DNA of 64,000 nucleotides from positions 124,001 through 188,000 of the forward strand of contig JNDT01002356.1 in NCBI GenBank assembly GCA_000697055.1, in the 5' to 3' direction. Below the pieces are notes generated by a model. It had not been told where the DNA came from. It saw only the letters and a list, made by a program, of their open reading frames with translations, and made no database searches. Source of the stretch: Saksenaea vasiformis B4078. Taxonomy: Eukaryota; Mucoromycota; Mucoromycetes; Mucorales; Saksenaeaceae. Position numbers and translations under genes: made by a program. This document shows positions 1 to 12,184 of the stretch, one piece after another (within the stretch, counting starts at the first letter, position 1; every line of letters starts with the position of its first letter).

Positions 1-568
1 TTCAGTCTATCAATCTCCCGCATCTGCCCCAATATTTGCGTCCTGAAACGTTTGTGCCATTGACAACTCATCTTTCCAGAGATAGGGATTACTTTTTTGT
101 AAGAAAATGATAAAAGTTAGTGCATCATTTACATGTCAAGAGGTGTGCAGACATGAAGCAGAAGAATGTTTCTGTATTCCTTCCGCGATGACGATTGCTT
201 CACAGAGGCAAACATTTGTCACATATAAGAATGTTTTCTAACAGCTTTACAATATTAATGTCTACTTGCAAGTAAATCAAACAAAAAGGCGACTTTCAAT
301 AATCTTATGGAATGATCCCAAGACATCATTTTTCGATAAATATATTTTTCAATCATACAACTAGATATTTCAGTCTATGCGCTACCTCCTTGTACAGCGC
401 GCTATTAGATCCCACTTCTCATACGGGCCAAATTAGAATGATGATGGAAAGGCGTGATCTTACTATGGCTTTTCGAAGCAAGGTTCCTTTCAAGCGGAGT
501 AAACAGACTGCAAAATCTGGCTGTTCCTTTTTTACCCTCTCTCTCTTCCACAAACCTTTAAATACACG
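1..568. other. Intergenic, upstream of the cyclophilin gene
   Basis: No gene is visible here. Short open frames on both strands lack any recognisable sequence. The last 100 bases are the likely promoter and 5' leader of the cyclophilin gene that starts at 569. Confidence 0.5.
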
Positions 569-1935
569 ATGAAAATAAATCCTCGTGTATTTTTTGACAT
601 TGACATTGATGGCCAACGAAGTAAGTACTTTGCACAGTACACATACTTGGATCATGCTGACCGTAGTGTTTTATTTGTATTGACATTAAGTTGGTCGAAT
701 TGTGATCGAGCTGTTTGCCGATGAAGTTCCTCATACAGCTGAAAATTTTCGTGCTCTTTGCACAGGTACCAAAGTACGCATTACAATGGAAGAAACTCAT
801 TTTAGTTTTAGGCGAAAAAGGTCTGGGCAAAGTGAGCAACATGCCTCTTCATTATCGTGGTTCCATTTTTCATCGGTAAGGGGAAATCTCGAAAGTTGAT
901 CTACGGTACTCAAGCATGATTATACCTAGTGTCATCAAAGGTTTTATGATCCAGGGTGGTGATTTCACGCGCCGTAATGGTACAGGCGGTGAAAGCATTT
1001 ATGGAGCGCAGTTTCCAGATGAATCGTTTGCTCGCAAGCATACAACGCAAGGTCTATTGAGTATGGCCAATCGTGGCCCCAACACCCAATCATCCCAATT
1101 CTTCATCACTACACGCCCCACACCTCATTTGGACGGAAAACATGTTGTGTTTGGTCGTGTCGTAGTGGGCTACAATATTGTCCAAACCATAGAAAATGAA
1201 GCGGTGGATGATAATGATCGCCCCCTTCGAAACGTTATGATTGCCAACAGCGGTGAACTGATGTTGAAACTTCCTCCTGGTGTCAAAGGTAAATGAAACC
1301 GATAATGGTACGGCTTTACTGAAGAACTTTCTCTGTTCAGTGAAGGAGAAGAAGGAAGAGGAGGAAGCTGACGAACGAAAGAAAAAGCGATCACGATCTG
1401 TGTCGGACGTATCGGATAGTGAAGAGGAAAGCGACGACTCGGAAGACGAAAGAAGACGCAAGAAAAAGCGAAAGAGCAAGAAAAAGAGCAAAAAGGAGAA
1501 GAAAGATAAGAAAAAGAAGAAGAAAAGCGACCGTGGACGAAGTCCAAGTCCGGTGTCCGCCCGTAGCAAGAGCATTGAACGTACGCCCTCACCACCACCA
1601 AAGTCTCCGCGCTCTGTTGCTTCAAGAACGCCTTCACGTTCGCCTGTACGAGCAAGTCGTGAAGCAAGCCGAGATAGAGAGGATCGGTCAACCAGTCCTT
1701 ACCGTGCTCGACATACAGGTTCATCTTATAGACCGAGTTACCGTCGATTCATGGAACGTGATGCTGAAAGACCTGAATGGGAAAAACGACGACGCTTTAG
1801 TGATGATGAACCAGAAGTAACATTCAAGGGTCGAGGTCGTGTGGTAAGTTTTCTTCTCAGTTACTTTAACAGGTACTGATCAGTTCTGCATCATAGAAAT
1901 ATCACCGAGGGAGAGGAGGAATGCGTGGTTGGTAA
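569..1935 (+). CDS. SR-type nuclear cyclophilin (peptidyl-prolyl isomerase)
   Basis: Six exons (569-620, 691-765, 812-875, 930-1288, 1341-1843, 1897-1935) give 363 residues in frame. The first half is a complete cyclophilin domain: it opens [15 protein letters not shown], contains [20 protein letters not shown], the active-site block [17 protein letters not shown] and [10 protein letters not shown]. The tryptophan of cyclophilin A that contacts cyclosporin is replaced by His ([12 protein letters not shown]), as is usual in the CypG/NKTR class. The second half is a Lys/Glu tract followed by Arg-Ser dipeptides and SP motifs, and the protein ends in an RGRGGMRGW tail. Family knowledge: such SR-cyclophilins sit in nuclear speckles and associate with splicing factors or the RNA polymerase II C-terminal domain. 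It converges on the large minus-strand gene, with 213 bp between the stop codons. Enzyme identity is secure; the splicing role is inferred from the RS tail. Confidence 0.93.
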
Positions 1936-2148
1936 AAGAGAATGAAAAAATAATAATAAAAAGTTGAAGAAAAAACCACAAAAAAAGAAGAAAAGACAAT
2001 AAACCATTGTAAATGACAATCCTTTATGCTACATTCGAACAGCGTTTCTTTTATTGTTGATTTGCGATGACTAGCGATGAAATAGTGTATAATCTCATTG
2101 CGCGTCGAAAACAAGGCATGTATATTTTATTTACAGATCATTAGGATA

Positions 2149-5100
2149 TCAGGCAACATTGGTTTGGGAAGGCGTAGCTAGGATGGATGCTATCTTTGTA
2201 TAATCGGCAACGTCTGCGTGAAGCTGGAGTAACAACTGCCATTCACTCGACATTCGTTTAACTGAGTTTCTGTAGTTCCATGGCCGAAGCTCTGAATTGA
2301 GCTGGTCTGTCATCCAGGGCAGCGTCGGTTTATATCCCATATGTAACTGAACATGCACTAACGCCGTCAAGCCTTCCACATGGATTGTGTGTAGGGCAGA
2401 TGACACCAATGGTTCCTTTCCAGGTGAAGTGATGTAGGACGCTCTGCGACTGTTTGGTCTGCTATTGTGACCTTCAGGCTCATTCTCGTACCATTCGGGG
2501 GGTCCATTCATCGATATAGACGGCGAACTTGGAACTGAAGGGCCCGCTCGAGGGATATGGAGACCTAGGCCGCAGGTAGGGGAAGCAGTTTCCTGATCTG
2601 ACAATGATCTGGGCAGTGGAAGCGTCGCGTTTTGATCTTTCGGAAGGCCTCCACCCCAACTTTTCCATCGCGATCGACGGTTATCGCTCGCTGCTGCCGA
2701 TGGTAAGGGTGGTGGTGACTGAATTAGTAGACTCGCTCTTGGTGTTGATGGTCCACCTTGTAGGGAAGCTCGCTGATTTGTGTGCAGGTCTCGTAGCCTT
2801 CCATGAATGAAACCTCGGAGAAAAAGAATGAGAGGGCTCTTGTAACACACCACAAACTCGAGAAACCGCCAAGTGACAAAATCATAGACAGCTGTAAGAG
2901 ACGGTTGGTTGGGCCCAGACGCATGCAAGGCCGGGGATCCCGGAGCAGAAGCCGACCAAGGAGGATGATTGCTAGGTGATGCCGACGGAGGTGCTTGTGC
3001 TGCTGTAGTGTTGGGTGTGGAACGACCAGACACCGTTGACTTGGGCCGAAGCGACTTGAGCGACTGGCCAAACACAAGTGCTCCCTTGACGAAATAGGCC
3101 ACTTGAACCCACGAACCACGCATCTTATCAAACGATTTGGCACCCCGGATCAAAATGATTTTCATGGCAACAAAACTCAACGCGAACAGGAGAGCAACAG
3201 CGGCCGGCGACTGCTTCACATCCTGCGTCTCTTCCTCGTTATCTTGAGCAGCCATGCTCGACAGAACGGCAAGCGTAAATCCGGATGATTTCGACTTTAG
3301 CAGTGAAGCTTGACTGCACGCAGTCGAGATATAGCCCAACAACCGCATCCAGTTGGCCGTCGGATCCGGTCGATATTTACGCACCATCATCGAGCTGTGA
3401 TCCCATCGCAAATCGTACTGCAAACAGACAGGTATCACCACTTTTCCAAGTAATACTGCTGATGGTTGTAGCTGTTCGATATCATGCAAGACATCTTGCG
3501 TGGAATTCTCCATAACGGCAACGATCAGTCGCACCAATGCATGACAGAACTTGGTATGACTTGCCTCGCTCTCCCAGTCCGACCGCGTCGTTGCAATGGT
3601 CAAGCCGAACGAAACAAAGCGCTCTTTGATCACGCCAGCAATGTCATGCATGTTCACAGCCTTGCCCTGCCCACGTTCCAAGACAACAGCCAATCCTTCG
3701 TAAAGGTCAGCAGCATCTACTGTCTTCCACTGTCCACGGTACTGAGAGAATATCTGTCCCAGAAGCTTTTTAAACGCCTTGGTATAGTTGCGCATATCCA
3801 CCATCGAATGTAACGAGTCTACAAGATAGTCCTTGATCCAGTCGGTCGCACATTCTTGCCGTAACGACGCGTGGTCTCGCAGGATCATGCGAATGATAGT
3901 AGCCATTTTTTCGTGATTGATTTCCGTCAGCATGCCTTCATGTTTGAGATAGATGTGAACAAGTAACACAAATTCCTTCTTAATCGTGATCCGGTCATTT
4001 TGCTGCCATTGCTTTCCGTATGCATGCTGCGCCGACTCAGTGGAGCGCGTTTGTGCTGCATCATCATGACCACGCAGCCCTAGGCCGCCACCGATCGTGT
4101 GTATCCCTCCCATATTTCCAGCGTTACCACCTTCACCTTCATTCCCTGTCTCCGTCGCTGGCTTGGCAGTCTTGCTGAACTTTGCAAACACTTGGATCAA
4201 GGCCACGATACCTTCACTCACAAGATCTTTGAGACTGGTCAGTTTGCAGAACCGCGGTAGTAAGTATCGGAGCATGCGCACAAATTGTTCCGCTCTTAAT
4301 GATCCAGGATCATAGGCAATGATCGTGAGAAACAGTTTGACAAAATTCTGTAAAGGAAAAGGACGATTTGCGAAATTATTGACAACAAGTGTAGTGATAG
4401 GTGCAGTGACGCTCCTGGCCAGTGGTTTCAAGATAGTGGTTGACAAGGGTACTGCCATAGGGTTGCTCACCGTATCAATACGCTCCTGTATGGATCGCTC
4501 ATGGTCATCCAGTTCCACTTGCAACTGAAGGCCTAGAACGTCCGAGGTGGCACCCAAACGAGGAGGATTATGCATCGCCTGCATAAGAACAAAGAGATTA
4601 TCTGTCATCCACGCTCCTAGCCGAACAGATTTGGTGTATGCACTTAGAATTAAGGGTACCAATGTTCCCAGCATCTGGAACACAAACGCCTCGTCGTGTA
4701 CTGCATAAAATCGGCACCATGCAAACGTGATCGCAGAACGCACGTGTGGATAGCGCTCTACTTCGCAAAATACCTTGAATAGAGCCGGCAGGAAGGTACC
4801 GTATCCACGGTTGGATACAAACAAACGTTTAAAACGAGTGACAATACGTGTGTAAAGAATCAGCGCTTGTCCAATGATGCCAAAGTCGCCCACATGTTCG
4901 ATGATGATTGTATTAATACCCTTAAGGATACGCTCCAGTTCGGGACGATCGTTGTAATTTTTGTTAAGACCATTCAGCAGGACATCGATAAATCGTAACC
5001 AGACGCGGGCACGCAAGCTCCCAATCGCATCGATGCCACGTTGCTCCTCCGTACGCGATGGCATCACCACCACTTCGTCTTCCTCGCTGTCGGAACTACC

Positions 5101-8100
5101 ATCCTCAAAAATAAAATCGGTGTCTCGTCTTTTGCGCAAATCAATCTTCGGAAAATAAGATTCGTCAGAACCACCTAATAGGCCTTCAGAGCCTGGCTGC
5201 ATGATAGGCTCGTAGTCTTGGATCGTCTTTTTGACGGCATAGACTTCTCTCGGGTATCTGGTCAAGAAATTGGTCAAAAATTGGATATGGCTGATGCGAA
5301 GCGTGGCGACACTGAACAGTTCCCAGGGTATCATTGTGTCCACACCTTCCTTCGGGGCTCCAGGACCTCGCGGGAACATATCCGCTGGTTGTTCATGCGT
5401 GAACCAGAAACGGCCAGTGCTTGCCAAGAGATGTTCTACTTTGTTCTTTCGTAAGTCGCGGGTAGATAACTCGTTTGTGGAGAGGACAAGCTCGGCAATG
5501 ATAGGGTGGATCAAGGTCATCAACACCAGACCATCTGGCTTATTCTCCCTAGCAAGCCATTTAAGCATTCCAGCAAGGTAATTGAATAGGACATAAGTGA
5601 ATCCAGGTGGCAGCTTTGCTTGGATATGCACGAGATTGCTAATTTTGCCCAACAATTCACGATGACGGTCCAAGCTGTGTTTGCCTAGATCGTTCAGGAA
5701 AGCTCGTAAGAATGTCGTGGGATCATCCCGGATAAACAGCTCCAACAGTTCTCGGACAGCGTTGCGCGGACCACCATCTTCATCATTCACCATATCCACT
5801 AACTTGGCTACCGCTATGGTGAAGGACTGTATCGTGGATGCACGCTTCCTCCGCATGATCACTTTGCTGATACTGATCTCCTTGTTTTCACCTTCTTTTT
5901 TCCTTCGACTAGCTCCAGCATTTCCGTCGCCGTCGCTGTTCTCATCCTCTTCTAGGAAGAGGGATGGGAGCAGAGCTAACGGGGTAAGCACTTTCTTAAG
6001 AGCTTCGTGCTCTTCACCCTGGTCATCATCATCCCAACCCAGTTCTTGTATCTGTCGTTTCAGTTCAATCGGGAAATTGCTTGCATTTTTCAACTTGGAC
6101 ATCCACCGCGGTTCATCCATCGTAAAACGATTACTTCCCAAATCGGTAGGTACAAATGCTGTGGAGTACGCGCCGCCATCACCTCGGAATGGTCGTCGTC
6201 GCGAGGAAACAGGTATATATTCTTGTGCGAGCACATTGAAACGAAAAGCGCTCAGAGCAGCGTACTTTCGGACCATCGACAACCGACTGAGAGGATCCTC
6301 ACTACCAAGATGTGAGTCATATAGCCAACAGCGATGCTCCTTACCTGTTACAATCTTCGGTCGTCACTTCGATCACTAGCTTTGGGATTTTTTCGCCACA
6401 CTGCATAAGCAAAAATGCAGCGGAGACAAATGCTTCTGGATTGCGTTCATCGATGAATCGCTCCCACAATGGACGGACAAGACGTGTGAATTCTGCGGTG
6501 GTTAATGCTGTGTACACTGCAGCTAAGAGAGAAAACACAGCACCAAACGGGTCTTGATTGATTTTGGATATATTTTCCAGCCGTCGTTTGGGTAGAATCC
6601 ATGATAACTCCTCATCTGACTTAGGCGGCGGATCAAGGCAAAGCGACATGGCTGCGGCAGCATTAATAGGGTACATGGATGCAATTGCTCGTTGTCGACT
6701 GGCACGCTCTTCCAACGTATTGCACGCATCCATTTCCCGAATTCTAGCTATATTTGAGGTGGGAGAATCGCTATGCTCCGGACTTTCATGCATGCCTGTC
6801 TCCAACTGATCTGTTGACGTTGCATAGACAATACGCAGTCGCTGAAACGTAAGCGTCACATCGTCCAACAGGTGGGGGTCGATTGTTGCTGAGAAATGGG
6901 AAGTGGTATCGGGTCTATTAGCTTCTGATGCATCTGCTTGAACCTGCGACAAGTCAATCAACTGTTCTGGTATCAATAACGGCTGCGTTGCCCACTCAAT
7001 GGCGCGTGTTAGCCACCCTGGACGGTGGGTTGTGTTGCAAAAAAAGCGCATATCTAGAAAGATGTTGCACAGAATCACTCGCAATGGCAGGGGGATCAAG
7101 GTAAACTTCTCTTTGGCCGTGATAAACACTGCCAGCCGACGTTCGAGATCAATTAGGAATTTCTTGGCTATTTCGTCCTCCTCCATATCGCGGTGCGAAT
7201 CTTTTTGCATATCTCGTAACTCCTTTACGGTCCACATGAATTCAGCTGCAACTGCACACTGGCCTAAGGTGGTACTACCCCAGGTAGCCGTCGCTTCCTG
7301 CGGAAGGCTTGCGGTCTCATTTTGTCGTGACCCATCTTCTTCTGTCTTAGCTTTCTTCTTTCCAAGGTCGCTCAGGAATAGCACATTGATCATTTCAGGG
7401 TCGTGCATCCAGAACTGAACACCGGAAAGGTAGCGCCGTAAGCATGTCATGAGCGTAAGATATTTCGCTACTGTCTTTTCGTCGTCCGAAGCAACACATG
7501 AAACGACATGTTTGTAAAACACAGTTTGATATTTCCGGGATAATGTGAAAAGGAAACGGCACAAAGGAGGCGTGGCTGGAGTGTAAGAAATAACGAGCTT
7601 CTCAAAGAAGGTCGGTAGTGTTTGCTTTGCGAGCGCCTCCCCCATGCTGCTGTCAACGTGAAGCAGCAAATTTTCATAGGTCTGTACCATTCGCTCATTG
7701 ATGGTGTCCTCTAGCATGGCAAATACCCCGGAAAGGAGCATATCACGGTAGCCGGACTTCCAAAACTCTTGCGCATACGCTCTGATCAGGTTCAATGTCA
7801 CCGTCGTTTGGGACATCCCACCCTCCAGAGTACTCGACTGGCTAGAACTGTCGTCGCCAAGAATAGGACTGACAGGTTCTATCCATGATTCGCGTAGAGA
7901 AAGTTGAGGACTGTAATTGGATGATATACGCTTGTGCTGTTTCGTTGTCGAGATTTCAAGGGACGTCATTGATAACATTGTCAGAAGCATTATGACAATG
8001 TTCACCGCTGAACTATCCTGATTTGCGCTTTTGTTATCCAGATTCGTTTGTAATGAGGCCGGGTTCAGCTTATTCTTGATAAAGTGCAGGAAAAGGCACG

Positions 8101-9907
8101 CCGTGGAGTCTGACTGGTCGAAATCATCCCTCCCGGAGATCACAAACCTATCGATTGCTATAGATACATTAAGCATGTACGTATGTGCTACGTCGCTGTG
8201 TGTTTATCTACCTGCTTCGGTCAGTGCAAAAATGATACGTGCATACGCAGGTCGCATCTCCTCGGTCGGCTGGACCCAGTAACGCTATCATGGTCAAGTT
8301 AAATCTCAAGTTCCTTGGCTCTCCTCTTTCTTACGCAAATTAATTCCTTCAGAATAAGTTTATCCCTCTTCAGCTCGGACGATTTTGTGTTGGGCTTTTT
8401 CTTGTAGCTGAAAGGGTCCTGTCCGATATAGTTCTCCAGCATCAATGTTTTACAAAGTCCTTCTGCAACACAATAGCGCGCCACAGACACTGGGATAGCA
8501 GCTGCACTTTCAGAAGAAGGAAAGGAATAGTACGCTTCCCAAGCATTTCCGACGATCGGGATAAGAGAGCCGCTTGCCAAACTATCCAATAGCTCCAAGA
8601 TAGTAGAACGGATAGGCTCTGATTCTTCCATTCGTTCCGTTCCAGAGGACAGACGAGTAAGTCCATTTGTAAGCGTAAATACAAGAGCGTGGAAAGTGGC
8701 AGGGGTAGATGGTAAAGGATTAAGGTCGTCAACGGTTGGTGTCATGAGATCTTTCAGTGTAGCGAGGATCCGTGTCTGTGCATATGTGGGTTCTGCATGA
8801 ATTATTTGGTTACACATGGTCACGTCTCTGTTACCTTGAGTCCTACATGTCTGATTTCCAGAAGCCTGCAACAGTACATAATCTGCTCAAACTTTTCCTG
8901 AAAGGCGCATGAAAAAATATTAAATTATGCTACGTTTTGCATACAGCTTCTTACATCAGATGTCAGTTGTTTAAATCGTTCTCGTATATAGTCAAATATG
9001 TCAAGTGATTGTTTGCAGTCTTCCACTAGAACCATATCGATTAACAAAATCTACCTTCTTTCTGTGATACCCTACCATTGAGTGGCCGTTGATCGAATGG
9101 CACTGCTAAAATGGCTAAAATTTCACTGGCCAATGGCAATCGAGTGGCCTGCTTATGTTTGCGCAGCGTTTCCATGATGGCTGACATTAAGGCTGCTATC
9201 CGAGTACCGTTTGACAAAACGTCCTCATTGACAGCATCGGCCAACGTGCCCATCGTAGTGATTGTGTTTGTGGCCTGAAAATAATCCCCTTTGGAATGAC
9301 GCGGGAACAAACTGCGTTTGCTTGTCACAGTCGCTGTTGCCGTTGGCAGCGTGCTATCTCCTGGCCCTGTTTCCCTTGAATCGGTAGTAAAATTCGTATG
9401 CTGACCATGGACATCTGGCCTGAGGACCAACTTTGACAGTGCACGTTCCAATCGATAGATATCCTGTTGTACGGCTGTAGTAGCTGCATAAATTCCGCCC
9501 ATATGCATAGGTCGACCGACAGGATTTGTCGCGTGGAAACTGCGTCCAAAATTGGTGATGCCTGCGGCTTGTGCGGCTGCTGTGGCTGTTGTGACAAATC
9601 GGTCTCCATGGACAATTTGGTCGCTGGTCAACGGTGCGGAGCGGGAAAAAGCATTCAAGATAGGGTTACGCTGGCCTAGACGGGATGGTGATGTATAATT
9701 CGTCGCGGTGAGATGGGTCGATGGACTGGTAGTTAAGCTTGTCGAAGAACTGCCATTGAGCATAACCTCGCGTACTTTATCCCAGTGGTTGATGGGTTGC
9801 TTTTTCTTGTCTCCGCTCTGATCCCGTCGAGATGCGCTTTGTAATGGGGAGAACACGTTAGGTTGACCGATAGCTGTTCGATGTGAGTCGTCATCGAGAT
9901 CGTCCAT
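2149..9907 (-). CDS. Very large UNC80-like protein (helical repeat scaffold)
   Basis: Seven exons on the minus strand (9907-9076, 9025-8955, 8897-8835, 8775-8335, 8284-8212, 8157-6345, 6301-2149) splice to 7446 nt, 2481 residues, with no frame break. The N-terminus is low-complexity but holds an INHWDKVREVML segment; the body is almost entirely amphipathic helices, suggesting armadillo/HEAT-like folding, with acidic and Ser-rich linkers around exon 7. No transmembrane segment, kinase or GTPase motif is visible. From memory of family architecture I think this is the fungal relative of UNC80, the cytosolic subunit that traffics and regulates the NALCN channel; fungi have the related channel Cch1. 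This assignment is by overall character and partial recall of the C-terminal domain, not by a diagnostic motif. Furry/Tao3 and other HEAT giants are alternatives. I chose the ATG at 9907; an upstream non-coding or short coding exon is possible because the frame stays open to a TAA 54 bp further up. Confidence 0.55.
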
Positions 9908-11412
9908 TGGAGGAACTATAGGCCTGGAATGAAACGATGTAGTGCTGTGTTCAAGGTGCACTTATTATTTCCAACTTTTCCTTTCTTATCCAGCCCACTG
10001 ACTACTGCAGGGAGCACGGGTACAGCAGACAAACTGTTCTTTCAACCCTTCTGCGTGTCGGGCGGTAGTTAAATTTGTTAAACTGGAATTTGGTCGATCG
10101 ACGCCCCCAAGGTTTAGCGGACCTAGTGGTAGGATCTAGCCAATTAAAACTTATTGTTAGGTGTTGCCTCAAATCATAGTCATGTTAGATGCCCTGTAAC
10201 GATAGGAGACAATTATCTGGAGAGATGCATAATCGGCCGGAGGAAAAAGTAATGTTCAAAATATTGGAGCATTTCATAGGTTGTTCTCATTAGGTGGTGA
10301 CACTAAAGTGCCCGCTGAGACGTACATACCACTACTTACTGAAACGTGAAGCTGTTTCCGGAAAGTACAGCCGCACCCACTCCCCAGAGCGACACATCGA
10401 GGATCAGGATGGTCCTCCTACAACTCATACCGGAATTCCTCCGGTGGCTCATGCTTTCCTCTCCCTCCCGTACTTCTACCCTCTCACCTTCTCCCTCGCC
10501 CATTTTTCTTCCCAATTCGTGTTCTCTTGTCCCATGCCCAACGTCCCACTAATCCAAACAGATACTTCTGCACTTATTTTCTGTTCTCCTCCTCTTTCCG
10601 CCACTCCTTCGTCTAAATCTTACACCTCCCACCTTCAATCTTTAATCTTTTTTTCGTTTGCTTCAAGGGAAGTTTTTTCACTCCTTTTCTCTCAGACCGG
10701 GCTAGACCTAACATGCTCAGCTAGCGACGCGCTCACAGTCATTAAGATTATATAAAAGTTTTGATCGTAAATCCGCACCTAGTAGAATTGATGTTGCACC
10801 TATCCGAGAGAAAGTGGATCTCGCCGATTCTAAGGAGTGAATGTGGCGACGCTAACAAATCGAATGACGCCTTTCTGGGGTGTATGACATGCACGCGTGT
10901 TTTCCGCCTCAGAGTTTCTACTCTATATCTGCTTCTACTCTATACATACATACATACATATATATATATATATATTCTTGTAAGGGGCGGACTCTGCGCC
11001 AGCGACATCATCATATCTCCTTTCCAAAGTAATATGTCTTGTAGGACGTATCTTTTGCAATGCCGATATATTCTGTACTATCTATCGCCTTGCAACAGAT
11101 TATATTCTGGAAAGGAGATGTTGATGACACCAATCATAAAGCTTCCAACAGCTTGGAGCTGAGCGACTTCAGAGGCTTTGGGTGGCGTTCTCATAGGTGT
11201 TTGGGCAAATGTCGCAGCAAACCAGAGTGCTGAAGAAGTTTACGCACGGCTACTCAGTAGCGCTTCTCGGAGTGTCAAGAGAAACAAGGCGGTTGCCACC
11301 CAAACTGCAACACTTTACACTCTGGAATCTCTTCACATTTGTACAATAATGCTCACAATTTTCTGTGCTTTACTTTTTGGCGAAAACGAATACTAAATTT
11401 GGGGATCGTGTG
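9908..11412. other. Intergenic, pyrimidine-rich with a microsatellite
   Basis: No gene that I can support. About 10440-10690 is strongly CT-rich on the plus strand, a TATAAAAG-like box lies near 10750, and a TACA/TA microsatellite lies around 10940-10972. A plus-strand frame at 11178-11396 has a fairly protein-like start (GVLIGVWANVAANQSAEEVY) but I could not connect it to any other exon. Confidence 0.4.
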
Positions 11413-12184
11413 TCAAGTCAAGGGAGGACAAAAGAAAAAAAAATACGTAAACAGGAGGGTAATATAAAGAAGGAATAGAGGAAAGGGAAAGTCAAAATCA
11501 TCCTTCATAGTTCTCATTTTTTTTATCTTGTTCAATTCCTCCTCCTTTTGTTGTAGCTCCACCTCAAGAGCCTGAATCGAGCGGTTTAAATATGTACGCC
11601 ACGGCATATCTGTATCTGCTGTGTATTCCATTTGTACGCCAGCGGAATGGTTGCATCCGTAGAATCGTGCTCAGACAACAAAGCTAGCTTCTAACCAATG
11701 CTTTTTAGTATGGTATGTTGCACCTTTTCAAACATTTGAATAGCACAACTTACGTAAGAAACAGGTCTCCCGTTTATAAAAGCAGGCTCCATTTGGTCTG
11801 GAACAAGGAACATAGAATATTCGTATCAATTCTGTACCTTGTAAAAAGCATAGTCGCTTGGGCTTCTGTATCAAAGTGTAAATGCACATATTTGAATGAA
11901 TAAAATCGTTAGTGCGGAGCCATTTACACAATTTTCTCACTTCTTGGCAGTACCCATCTTCCTTGGAGATGCGGAGTACTTTCATAACCGAGTAATTGTC
12001 GATTCGGTGTTTTAGTTTGCAGTCCATCGAATGCCGTTTGTGGTATTTTACTATGGTAATAAGACTTGACTGGAATAAGCTATGTCCCTCTCTCTATCTA
12101 ATTGTAATTGTTTCAGATGTAGAATCTCCGTTAAGAAAAATTTTACTTTTATTCTACAACAGTAGCGGGAAAGTAGCTATTCAT
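11413..12184 (-). CDS. Small spliced gene of unknown function
   Basis: I do not recognise this protein. Four exons (12064-11941, 11865-11838, 11797-11754, 11669-11413) join to 453 nt with matching splice phases. They encode a coherent sequence containing LLGYESTPHLQGRWVLPRK, an aromatic and Cys-rich centre (CFYKRETCFLPRFYGCNHSAG) and a C-terminal coiled coil (LEVELQQKEEELNKIKK). A first exon at 12184-12158, starting with ATG and joined in phase, is plausible but unproven. The hydrophobic, Phe/Leu-rich tail after the coil could be genuine or read-through of a pyrimidine-rich 3' end. One acceptor (before 11669) is a GAG, which is weak. An alternative joining in another frame also stays open but yields a less protein-like sequence. 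Confidence 0.5.

Noticed and set aside
5681..6379. 232-codon plus-strand frame
   Set aside because: Antisense to conserved-looking helical exons of the large minus-strand gene; Ser/Arg-rich shadow composition.
11178..11396. 72-codon plus-strand frame with a protein-like start
   Set aside because: No upstream exon in phase, ends in low-complexity sequence. Kept only as a remark.
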